This document shows, piece by piece, positions 9,393-17,368 of a DNA stretch of 19,066 nucleotides. The translations under genes and the position numbers were made by a program. Position 1 is the first letter of the stretch. The number at the start of each line of letters is the position of its first letter. The notes below the pieces were generated by a model. That model worked only from the letters and a program-made list of their open reading frames with translations, was not told where the DNA came from and searched no databases. This DNA comes from Hondaea fermentalgiana (Eukaryota; Sar; Bigyra; Thraustochytrida; Thraustochytriidae): positions 19,737 to 38,802 of the forward strand of contig NPFB01000197.1 of NCBI GenBank assembly GCA_014084085.1, given 5' to 3'.

Positions 9393-9767
9393 ATGGCAAG
9401 TCGTCTCGCTGCAGAGCCCTCAAACGAGTGGTGGACGCAGCGAGCTCGCCGCTTCCTGAAAAAGCAAAGCAGTTCCTGGGAGACACGGGTGGCGGCGAGG
9501 TCCAGCGCGGGGAGCGAGAAGGAGCGGCAGGTGGTGGCCGCACCGCTGGTGCATGAGGAAAAACTGCGGAGGGAAAAATTGGGATGGGCGAGGTTAGGGA
9601 CGATCGACTTCGGCGCGAGTGGGCGCCGGAGTTCTCAAGAGAACACTACCGGACGTCAAGGTCAGCGAGCTGGCTTAATTTTTAAAAGTCGGAGACGGGT
9701 CGATTCGTTCTTGTCTTCAGAGGACCGCCGGGGGGAGAACGGGTTCAATCGATTGAATAATTTCTAA
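9393..9767 (+). CDS. Doubtful small ORF, 124 aa
   Basis: The ATG sits in an excellent Kozak context (CAACCATGGC), and the start of the product (MASRLAAEPSNEWWTQRARR) looks protein-like. The rest is basic and Ser/Arg-rich, with no domain, signal peptide or membrane segment I recognise. It would be divergent from NAA15 and convergent with the TPR gene, and its 3' end overlaps a possible last exon of that gene on the other strand. It could be a lineage-specific small protein, a first exon of a spliced gene or chance. Evidence is weak. Confidence 0.25.
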   Translation: MASRLAAEPSNEWWTQRARRFLKKQSSSWETRVAARSSAGSEKERQVVAAPLVHEEKLRREKLGWARLGTIDFGASGRRSSQENTTGRQGQRAGLIFKSRRRVDSFLSSEDRRGENGFNRLNNF

Positions 9768-9946
9768 GATAGGATTAGTTGTGTAATGTTTCCGCGTAGA
9801 CCGCGCCACAGTAGAACAAGATATGGGCCAAGTTGCACTTCTGCGTTTGCACTTCTGCTTGTTCTTTTCTTTTCTCTTCTTTGTGATCTTTAAAAAGTCG
9901 AACTCTTGCGCAGCGAGGGACCGTGAAAAAATATTACTTACCTTAC
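9764..9946 (-). other. Possible last intron of the TIR-like/TPR gene
   Basis: The TAA stop of the single-exon model sits inside a tandem donor GTAAGGTAAGT. About 180 nt on is CTAATCCTATCTTAG, a good branch point, pyrimidine and acceptor combination. Splicing from 9947 to 9763 keeps phase 2 and gives a short last exon ending at TGA 9745-9747, replacing the end NAQR by NAQRNYSID (669 aa). Either end is possible. Confidence 0.45.
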
Positions 9947-11937
9947 CTTTGCGCATTCGCGCAGCGGCGAGATGCCACCTCATTACACTTTTTCTGAAGA
10001 TCCATCATGTTTCGCACGCATGCGCGAAGTTCAAAACTCGCCAACGTGTACCCTGCTTTATGGAAAAGATCCATTGCGCGGTGAAGGTGACTATGCGCGT
10101 CATGCAATTGACCAAGCTCACAGAGAATTTCTGCTAAATCTCGATGACACATGGCTGTCTCTGGGTGCAGAGGCCCGTAGACCTCGGAGCAAATTTCAAG
10201 CGCCTTTTTCATTTCGCGAGATGCATCGGAAAGCTCGCCAAGACCGCGATGGGCTTCCGCAAGACCTGCCAAGAGTGGTACGTTGTGCTGACTCCGTGGC
10301 GGATAGACTTGCTCAAGGTACTGCTTTGCATCCAAGAGTACCTCCTTGGCAGCTTCAAATTGCTCTTCGGCAGCGTGAACGTCAGCCATTTTGACCTTGA
10401 GCTGCCCAACTGCCGCCTTATCTTGAGCGCCGAGCTCGTTTTCATATATCTCGAGCGCCTCGCGATACAACTTGCTAACAGTCTCAGAGTTGTCCTGCTG
10501 GCGCTGACGAACGTAACCGAGGTGGACAAGCGTTTCGGCAACAAGTTTACGATCTTCAAAGGTACGAAATGTCACCAGCGCTGCTTCGTAGTTTGTCCGC
10601 GCAGCTGCAAGCTTTTCGAGCTCATCCTGGACGCTGGCAACATTCGAACGTTGAATCGCCTGAGCAAGCTCGTCGTGATCACTGCTTGCTTGCATTCGCT
10701 GGAGCGCTTCAGAAGCGAGGGCCTCTGCTTGAGCATAGTCGCCAAGCTGGTGGAAAAGATCCGCAGCACGCGAGAGAGTCGTAGTGAGATGTACTGAGCT
10801 ATCACGTGCGTTCCTCTGCTTTGGCAGCTCTTCTCGACTCCACTTGATGTGCGCGAGCGCAATTTGAGCAATCCAGTGGCGAACGTGTTCGCTGACTTTG
10901 ACATTGAGTGTCGTGAAGCCGCCTTTGATGCGCTCGTCAATGACCTCGTCAATGAGTTTCTTGTCGCTCATTTGCGACGTTTCTGAGCGTCGCATGTCCA
11001 AGCCAACGGCCAGACGGGAGAGAATTTCGGGATTGTTGTGCAGAACACGCGCGAATGACATTTCTTGACCCGGAGCCAGAATAACCTCAAAGTCGCGTTT
11101 GTACATGGCAGCGCCGTAAATTTCCCACACACACCACGTGCGTTGCAGAGGCGCAGGGGTCTCCCACGAGTCAAAGAAAAGCAAGAGTTTTTCAAAGCTT
11201 TTCAGCGCCACATGCAATCCGTAAATGATCATCCACTTCTTGATCCGTCCAATCTCGGACGGAACATCGGAAGCGGCAGCCGTGAGAACGGGCTGGTTGG
11301 CACTGATGATATCGAGCCATACGTACTTTTTATCGTCAGGTTCGTTGCGAAGTCGGTTTTCCAGAGCCTTGACTAGATCTCTGAACCGGCACTTGCGGGC
11401 TTGACTCACAAAATACCCAGCAAACTCTTTCCCAGCGTCACCGTCACTGAATTCGGGTAAATTAAAGTAAAAGGGTGTCTTTTGCCAGTCTTTTGTCCTC
11501 GGTATGACAATGTACTCGGCAATGTCTTCGGTAGTCCATTCGCTTCGAGGCTTGTACGTGGCGTCTCGTGCCGGGACGAAGTCGACGAGGGCATCTACGT
11601 AGGCCACTTTTCCTCGCGTCGGTATGCCATCCTGGCCTTTCTCCGTGCACATGATCGTTCTTCCAGCCTTGACTTCCGTGGAGAGATCCCGTGTGGCGAT
11701 GTACAGCTCAACGCCGGGAGCAAGCTCTCCGTCTTCCATCCTTTCTAGCGTTTCGCGCAGAGCGCGCAGGCTGATTCCTTGAAAACTGATGATCTTCCTC
11801 GTTGTGTCGGTGTGCTCGAAACCATCTATGCGTTCGTCAAACGCAAGTTGCGCCGGCGCTGCGGCCGTGGCCTGCGGCGCAGCCGCCGCCAGCGCTCCCG
11901 TCGCATCGCCGCCACTCTTCGCGTTCCCTTGCTTCAT
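9943..11937 (-). CDS. TIR-like domain + TPR repeat protein
   Basis: 664 aa counted from the ATG at 11937. Residues 1-35 are Ala-rich and disordered. An EWTTEDIAEYIVIP segment (133-146) leads into a domain with GYFVSQARKCRFRDLVKAL (174-192), YVWLDII (205-211), LLLFFDSW (251-258) and RTWCVWEIYGA (266-276). This strand/helix order and the WCxWE element resemble a TIR fold, where the WCLDEL-type helix carries the NADase glutamate; Glu272 would be the equivalent (inference). Protist proteins with this layout are often labelled kinesin-light-chain-like because of their TPRs. From about 385 to 650 there are TPR/KLC-like helical repeats (ALASEALQRM, YREALEIYENELG, GLAEAHRGLGELSDA). Function unknown: probably a scaffold or signalling protein. 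The frame is open upstream to 12624, but that part overlaps the kinase coding sequence and is unlikely to be translated. A last intron may change the final residues. Confidence 0.8.
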   Translation of the reverse strand: MKQGNAKSGGDATGALAAAAPQATAAAPAQLAFDERIDGFEHTDTTRKIISFQGISLRALRETLERMEDGELAPGVELYIATRDLSTEVKAGRTIMCTEKGQDGIPTRGKVAYVDALVDFVPARDATYKPRSEWTTEDIAEYIVIPRTKDWQKTPFYFNLPEFSDGDAGKEFAGYFVSQARKCRFRDLVKALENRLRNEPDDKKYVWLDIISANQPVLTAAASDVPSEIGRIKKWMIIYGLHVALKSFEKLLLFFDSWETPAPLQRTWCVWEIYGAAMYKRDFEVILAPGQEMSFARVLHNNPEILSRLAVGLDMRRSETSQMSDKKLIDEVIDERIKGGFTTLNVKVSEHVRHWIAQIALAHIKWSREELPKQRNARDSSVHLTTTLSRAADLFHQLGDYAQAEALASEALQRMQASSDHDELAQAIQRSNVASVQDELEKLAAARTNYEAALVTFRTFEDRKLVAETLVHLGYVRQRQQDNSETVSKLYREALEIYENELGAQDKAAVGQLKVKMADVHAAEEQFEAAKEVLLDAKQYLEQVYPPRSQHNVPLLAGLAEAHRGLGELSDASREMKKALEICSEVYGPLHPETAMCHRDLAEILCELGQLHDAHSHLHRAMDLFHKAGYTLASFELRACVRNMMDLQKKCNEVASRRCANAQR

Positions 11938-12205
11938 CGTGTCAGGAGGTTCTCGTTTTGCCAGGTGTGACCGTGACCGGCGCTCACAAATGACCAACCG
12001 GATAAAAGACCGCATTTTTCTTCTTGCTGTCTGCAGCTGATGATGCTGAAGACGAACCTCAAGTCCAGCAATGTGTCGCGGTACAAGATGACGAGCGAAG
12101 CCAGAAATCGCAACGCAGCGCAAAAGGACAAAAACGCAAGATGCTTCAACAACAGTCCAACACGACAGACCTTCAGACAGGAGGAAAAAGGAGAAATCTG
12201 GTTCG
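11938..12205 (-). promoter_or_regulatory. Spacer between RGS kinase and TIR-like/TPR gene
   Basis: 268 nt between same-strand genes. It must hold the kinase 3' end and the promoter of the TPR gene. No AATAAA, TATA box or repeat was recognised. Confidence 0.4.
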
Positions 12206-14784
12206 TTACATGATGCAACATGGTGGTTGGTGCTTGCGGCGACCTTGGTCATTCTGATTGATCTCAAAATCAATCTGACAGCCAATGAGCTCCTCAAAGA
12301 GGGTCTCGGGTCGAACGTACTCGAGATCCTTGAAAGAAGCGCGATGATGTTCATCAGTGAGCATGGACGATTTGCGTTTTTCTTTTTTCGTAGGCTCGCC
12401 CGGATCATAGTCGTTGGGCTGAAATTCAGCGTTGACAGAGGTTGCGCTCGGAACAAAGGGCGGCACGATGTGTCGCTTCTCGAGCTTATCCCAATCAATT
12501 CCATCAAAAAAGGGATGTTCCATAATTTCACGCACACCCCGCGGGCCGCAGCCGAGCCGGCTTCCGGGATCATGATGCAAAAGCTTGTGCACGAGGTCCT
12601 GTGCTTCGTAGGTGAGACCGACAATGGGCTTCTCTGCGCGACCAGGCTCTTTTGTGCGTCGGTGAAGCTCGTTGCGATTCCGCTCTGCGCACTGCAGAGC
12701 AGACTCTGACCATCGTACTTTCCCCATGACCATGTTTTTCAGTAGCGTGCGGTGCGAGCGTTTGGGCCCGCGAGTAAAAGGCATGCGCCCGAGACAGTAG
12801 AACTGGTGAAGAATTACGCCCAATGCGAACCAGTCGACGGAAACACCGTAATTCGGATACCTTGGGAGGCGGTCTGGGTCCGATAGACGCCGCGGTGCCT
12901 CGGTATTGAAACTGGGCGCAATGGCTGGCTGTCCAGTCTGCCCAGCCTGCACTCCTCCTCCCTTGCCGCTGTCATTAAAGAGAGGCTGCATGAGTTCCGC
13001 GGCGGTGCCTCTAAAGCTCGCTCCTGCAGCCCCATACTGGCCATTCGCGCTTCCAATGGCTACATTCGGGGAAAGCGGCGAACCCACAACACCGGGCGAA
13101 GCAGGAGATGGCGATCCTGGAGATGTGAGCAACGGATTCACGGGTGAAGCAGGATCGTATGGCGGTGAAGCCAGTTGCTGCTGCTGCTGCTGCTGCTGCT
13201 GTTCCTGTTGCGTGAGTGCGCCAGTGTCAGCTTTTTGGGTATTCACGGTGAGAGGCATTCGCTGCTTCTCTTCCACAGTACCTGGATCCGTAAAGTGACG
13301 CCGCGTACCTGCGGTATCTGCCCTGGAAGAGTTTGCCGCGCCACGAGCCAGCTGCGCGTTACTGGGGTCAAACGCATCAATTCTGGCAGACTTGGACGTG
13401 AAGGCGCGCATTGACGACTGAAAGGTGGTCAGCCAGGTGGACTTTCGCGTCACACTGCTTTTTTTCTTCACCTCTGTAGGACGCCGTCGGTCCCAGCAAG
13501 GCCCAAGATACATTTCGGGAGCGATATAGCCAGGCGTACCGCAACACTGATCATGTCGAAGGGCTTCTGCCGAGTCGGCTGTTACGCTGAGTCCAAAGTC
13601 ACTAATTACCACGTAGCCACTGCCATCGAGCAAGCAGTTTGAAGGCTTGAGGTCGCGATGTATAATGTGTCGTGAATGGAGATATCCAATTCCGAGAACG
13701 AGACATGCCATCCAGAACTGCGCAACCTCATGCGGGACCACTGGCATGCGTCGTAAATGAAACTTGAGTTCACCGCCGGGCAAAATGTCCAGGAGAAAAT
13801 AAATGCTCACTTCGTCTTGGAATACTTGATGCACGCGGGCCACAAAGGGATAATCGACCTTGCGCAGGATACTGGCTTCTGCAATCACCGTGTTGAGCCT
13901 CTTTTTTGTGATGACCTTGATTTTATTCATTTCTTTCAATGCCCAAACGGCGTTCGTGTCTCTGTGGAAAGTATCGAAGAAGATGATGTGTGCAAACATG
14001 CAAACAACAATGCAAGCGAACGACGCACGGATGGAAAGTCCATCGGGACACACACGAGCGAGTTGACCGTTGTTAAACACAAGTAGAAAGAGAGAGAGTT
14101 AGTACACGACGATCTCGGCGAATTGAACAAGGGCGAATGACCCAAGCGGAAGAAAACTTACACAACACGAACGGCGTGAACTTTACCAAAGCCGCCCTCA
14201 CCAAGGAGACGAAGCTTTTCGAAGTCGCGCATGACTCTTGGTTTTAGCGCGTAGTTTTCAAAACTTGCAAGCATGTGGCCGTACGGACCATCGATAAAGT
14301 TGCCAACATGATCGTTGAGGCGGTCCAACAGGTACGCCATGACAATTTCGAGCGAAGGCGGAACCCGAACCGCCGCACCTGCCTCAATGTAGGCAGCAAT
14401 TTCCCTGTCGAGCTGATCGACAGACTCTGCACCTTCATCTCCAATGTAATATGGCTTGCCCGGGGTCAAATACGAGAGGCCAATGTGCCGCAAGAGAGAT
14501 AATAAAGAGCTGCCGTAAATACGCAGCTTGGCCTCTTGGCAATCTTCGTAGCACAAAAGAAGCTGCAAGAGATTCTCATCGCGAAGATACCTCCAAAATA
14601 GCGACCTCTTTACAGAGCTCGCCAGGATAGCATCTGCCTTGAGATTTGTGCGAAAATTCGCCAGCAGATTTTGCAGGTTCGAATACGTCAGCTGTCTCTT
14701 GGTGCGGTAAATCGCGAAGCGAGAGATGGCGGATTGCGCCTCGAGAAAACGCTGGTCCTCCACCACCTGGTTGAGCAGATTCAT
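12206..14784 (-). CDS. GPCR-kinase-like RGS/AGC protein kinase, prenylated (two exons)
   Basis: Predicted Ser/Thr kinase related to GPCR kinases. Join of 14784-14162 and 13961-12206, 2379 nt, 792 aa; GT|A gives Val208. RGS-like helices span about 57-178 and run into the kinase domain through FENYALKPRVMRDFEKLRLL, the same RGS-to-kinase hinge as GRKs. Catalytic elements: GEGGFGKV (195-202), Lys217, HRD (309-311), DFG (329-331), GTPGYIAPE (349-357), and DW at 584-585. PGGELKFH, and HPFFDGIDWDKL followed by PPFVP (AGC tail), are GRK-like. About 210 Ser/Pro/Gln-rich residues with a nine-Gln run are inserted between APE and DW, where kinases normally have 12-18. The last four residues CCIM form a CaaX box (Met favours farnesyl), as in GRK1/GRK7, suggesting membrane attachment. 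Start: first ATG after an in-frame TGA, A at -3. It should be catalytically competent; the substrate is unknown. Confidence 0.92.
13175..13201. repeat. CTG/CAG triplet run coding poly-Gln in the RGS kinase
   Basis: Eight CTG units and one TTG on the plus strand, read as nine Gln in the kinase insertion. Confidence 0.9.
13962..14161 (-). other. RGS kinase intron
   Basis: 200 nt, phase 2. Donor GTAAGT, acceptor TTTCCACAG. Removal joins GKVHAVRV to VDTNAVWALKEM, placing the glycine loop the usual distance from the ATP-binding Lys. Confidence 0.92.
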
Positions 14785-14875
14785 GGTGAAATTGCAGTTG
14801 CCCTCCCGCGTGATGCGGGCGGCGTAATGTCGTCAGTCGCACAAGGTTGCGCTAAGCCCTCGCAGAGCGACCGGT

Positions 14876-14885
14876 GACAACGACG

Positions 14886-14917
<32 letters not shown>

Positions 14918-14931
14918 AACGTGGACAACGA
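14876..14931. repeat. (GACAAC)n/(GAC)n tract upstream of the RGS kinase
   Basis: Mixed GACAAC and GAC units. It begins 92 nt upstream of the kinase ATG, so it is probably in its 5' leader or promoter. It creates a spurious poly-Val frame on the minus strand. Confidence 0.85.
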
Positions 14932-15274
14932 TGAGCCTGCACACGATGGCCTCTCGGCCCGGCCAGGGGCCGTCAGCGAGTGTTGCAAAAGTGCGCGAGC
15001 GCGGTCCTTGAGGGGACGTGGCAGACGAACTCCACTTTTGCCGGCCTCGGACGCCGGCACGCGGAGATCGATTGACCGACCGCGTGAACACAAGGACGAC
15101 CGCACTTTTGCCCTGCGATTTGCTTTGATGATCGTGGAGATGGTGGATGAGCCATTGAAGGTGCGCGTTGAACTGAAGTCCGCGCGCACATGACGAGGAC
15201 ACACGCGCTTCCGAGATCCGTTGCCTGCCTTTCCCCTCACTATCGCACCTAGATATAGCAGAGTGCGCTAACAG

Positions 15275-15311
15275 TATGTGTGTGTGCGTGTGTGCGTGAG
15301 AGAGAGAGAGA
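15275..15311. repeat. (TG)n-(GA)n tract
   Basis: Imperfect TG run followed directly by a GA run. A CA run at 15482-15503 is roughly complementary to its first half. Confidence 0.85.
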
Positions 15312-15481
15312 TTGGATGGGTGATTTATTACCGAGCAAAACCTCGTTTGGCAGACAGCCACGCAACCGCTTGGGGAACCCGCGCTATAAACCCACATCGG
15401 ATGCAAAAGCTTCTCTTTGTAAGTTGGCCGCTAGTTTACAGTCACGCGAGCTTTAGGATCGCCCCAATCGCCGTCAAAATC

Positions 15482-15503
15482 GACACACACACATACACAC
15501 ACT
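15482..15503. repeat. (CA)n tract
   Basis: Imperfect CA/CATA dinucleotide run. Confidence 0.8.
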
Positions 15504-16110
15504 CATTGCCCAGCTCCGCCATGCATCCATTCGATCGTACCACTGGCACGACAAAAAAAATTGAGCCAACTCTTGCGATCGAGACGCCCCATCCTGCGTG
15601 GCAGGACCACGCCATCCGATCCCGAATCAGAGATCGTCACGAGCTTTTTCGTGGTAGGGCGACGCAGCCTCGTTCTAGAAAGGGGAAGAACTGAAAAAAA
15701 GACACGAGCTTGGCTGCCTTACTTCGTTTCTTTTTTCGTTCCGTGGTGCTAAGCTTTCTATTTCATTCTCCCCTTTCGGGAATCCCTGGCCGGAGAGCCG
15801 GCAACGTTTCGGCCAAGCCTGGAGCGCCGGAATCGGCCAGCCTGTCGTATTCATACAGTGAAAATTTTGATGAACAGGCAGACAGACAGGTAGGCACTGG
15901 CAGCGACCGCCGCGAGCCGGCTCGGCGGCGGTGGCCCGGCGGTCGAATTCCGTAACGGATATGAACATGGAAGCCTGAGAAACATCAGTCTGTCCGAGGA
16001 AAACACGCCCTGCTCGAAACAAATACAATGGATGGCACTCCAAGAACATTTGGCGAAATGCGACTTGCTTGTGATTAGCCTCCATTAATAAGGGTGTCCA
16101 AGCTCGACTG

Positions 16111-16127
16111 TAAGTAAGTAAGTAAGT
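16111..16127. repeat. (TAAG)n tract
   Basis: Four tandem TAAG units and a partial unit. Confidence 0.85.
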
Positions 16128-16146
16128 TCGAATGAATGTCATGAAT

Positions 16147-16168
16147 CAACCAGCCAACCAACCAACCA
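16147..16168. repeat. (AACC)n tract
   Basis: Tandem AACC units with one AGCC variant. Confidence 0.8.
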
Positions 16169-16307
16169 TTCATCAATCTTTGCCATTCGCCGCGCGCGCA
16201 AATTCGACACACAAATGCGATCCGTTGGATTTGGCTTTTGTTCCAACTTCAAAGACCGAGTCCGAGACCGAGGGCAGAATACAAGGTCGCCTTTTGCTCA
16301 TGCTTGT

Positions 16308-16332
16308 CCAGCCAGCCAGCAGCAGCAGCATT

Positions 16333-16395
<63 letters not shown>

Positions 16396-16421
16396 TACAG
16401 CAACAGCAACAGCAACAACAA
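16308..16421. repeat. AGC/CAG triplet expansion
   Basis: Begins with CCAG units, then AGC units, an ATT interruption, then an uninterrupted (AGC)18 run at 16333-16386, and ends in mixed AAC/AGC triplets. It lies about 300 nt upstream of the SSNA1-like ATG. All three plus frames and some minus frames are open through it, so coding cannot be inferred from openness. Confidence 0.92.
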
Positions 16422-16693
16422 TAAGATCAACGCAGCTTGATAAGTTGCTGACTCACCACGCTGTGACGGCGAACGCAGAAAATTGCAAGGCATTCTTGAG
16501 AGTTAGCGTGATAACGCCGTTCTGTTGCGCCATAGAAGTGATAAATGTGGCCACACGGCGCTGCCAAGTAAGAAAGGAGTTATAACGAGAGTGCTTTGAG
16601 CGCGCGCGAGAGAGAAAGGGAGTGAGACAGGAAAGTTGTTCCTCGCAGCGGCATTGCAGTGTCAAACAACCAGGTGGCGAAGACCTCTGTGCG

Positions 16694-17155
16694 ATGAACG
16701 CGCGAAGCGAGAGTCGCGCTCTCGTGCGCAAAAGTGGGGTTGCCCGGCGCGCCTCCAAGCAGCGAAGCTCGGAAGCCTTTCACAAGACAGCCAGCGACCT
16801 GGGCAACACAGTGGAAGTCTTGCGCGGACAGCTCAAGGAGCTCCAACGCGAAATCAGGGCCGATCGCGTGGGCAAAAAGGAATTTGAAGATGAGATCGCC
16901 ATGTTGATGCGCCGAAGAGAAAAAATCGAAAAGAACCTTGCCGACAACGCTGCATGGGCACGAGAGTTCGACAGTGCTATCGGACCTTTCGAACGAACGT
17001 ATGCAGGTCTTACGCATGAGATCAGCGGGCTTTATGACAATGCTAAAGAGGAGCATGCCAAGGGCGTCCAGGTTCTCATTGACCAATTCAATTACCATCC
17101 GGCCTTCAAGCGATGGAATGAGACTTTCTTCGCAATTCCTTTCCGCCCAAAATAG
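16694..17155 (+). CDS. SSNA1/DIP13-like microtubule-associated coiled-coil protein
   Basis: 153 aa. Residues 34-122 align by eye with human SSNA1 (NA14) and Chlamydomonas DIP13: LKELQREIRADRVGKKEF, NLADNAAWAREFDSAI (81-96) against NLARKIASRNEFDRTI, then FERTY and KEE. SSNA1 forms self-assembling coiled-coil fibrils at centrioles, basal bodies and axonemes and remodels microtubules; the same role here is inferred. A basic N-terminus (1-33) and a C-terminal tail (FKRWNETFFAIPFRPK) are not in the 119-aa human protein. The start is the first ATG in a frame also open upstream; no in-frame ATG precedes it. It ends 213 nt before the convergent spondin gene. Family probable but short; other short coiled-coil proteins are the main alternative. 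Confidence 0.72.
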   Translation: MNARSESRALVRKSGVARRASKQRSSEAFHKTASDLGNTVEVLRGQLKELQREIRADRVGKKEFEDEIAMLMRRREKIEKNLADNAAWAREFDSAIGPFERTYAGLTHEISGLYDNAKEEHAKGVQVLIDQFNYHPAFKRWNETFFAIPFRPK

Positions 17156-17368
17156 ACGCCCTGTGCTCGAGCATCCACAAATGTCCTATTCTCTCTTTCT
17201 GTACTAGAACATTTATCATCATAGAATGCACGCTCAAGATCGCTCTATAAACATGTCAAATATGAATGGAAATTTCGTGTTTCGTTTTAGAAAAACTCAC
17301 AAGTCTCGGAACTTTAGCTGATCAGAGAAAAGCAAGAGCTGCGTCTCTTCTTCGCGACGTGCTATGCC
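17156..17368. other. Convergent 3' spacer
   Basis: 213 nt shared 3' flank of the SSNA1-like and spondin genes, A/T-richer than its neighbours. No perfect AATAAA lies on either strand in a fitting place. Confidence 0.5.

Larger units (their letters stand above)
14785..16693. other. Long divergent spacer, no convincing gene
   Basis: 1.9 kb between the divergently transcribed RGS kinase and SSNA1-like gene, so both promoters should lie here. It holds TG/GA, CA, AAGT, AACC and AGC microsatellites. Open frames up to 185 codons exist on both strands, but their products are repeat-driven (poly-Val, poly-Ser, poly-Ala, poly-Leu, His-Thr) or featureless. A 155-codon ATG-initiated minus-strand frame at 15675-16142 has no recognisable domain; I do not call it a gene. 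No tRNA seen. Confidence 0.6.

Noticed and set aside
9738..9760. GGGTTCAATC, resembling a tRNA B box
   Set aside because: No matching A box, acceptor stem or anticodon arm can be folded around it.
11938..12624. In-frame upstream extension of the TIR-like/TPR frame
   Set aside because: The distal part overlaps the kinase coding sequence on the same strand in another frame. The closer in-frame Met adds only a basic, featureless stretch; the ATG at 11937 fits better.
14852..15406. Minus-strand frame with a poly-Val end
   Set aside because: The Val run is just the GACAAC/GAC microsatellite read in one frame; there is no domain or conserved composition.
15675..16142. 155-codon minus-strand ORF
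   Set aside because: It has an ATG, but no recognisable motif and a product with mixed composition; kept as spacer pending transcription data.
16132..16440. Poly-Ser/Asn plus-strand ORF with an ATG
   Set aside because: All three plus frames are open through the AGC repeat (Ser, Ala, Gln), so openness is not evidence. No conserved flanks were recognised.
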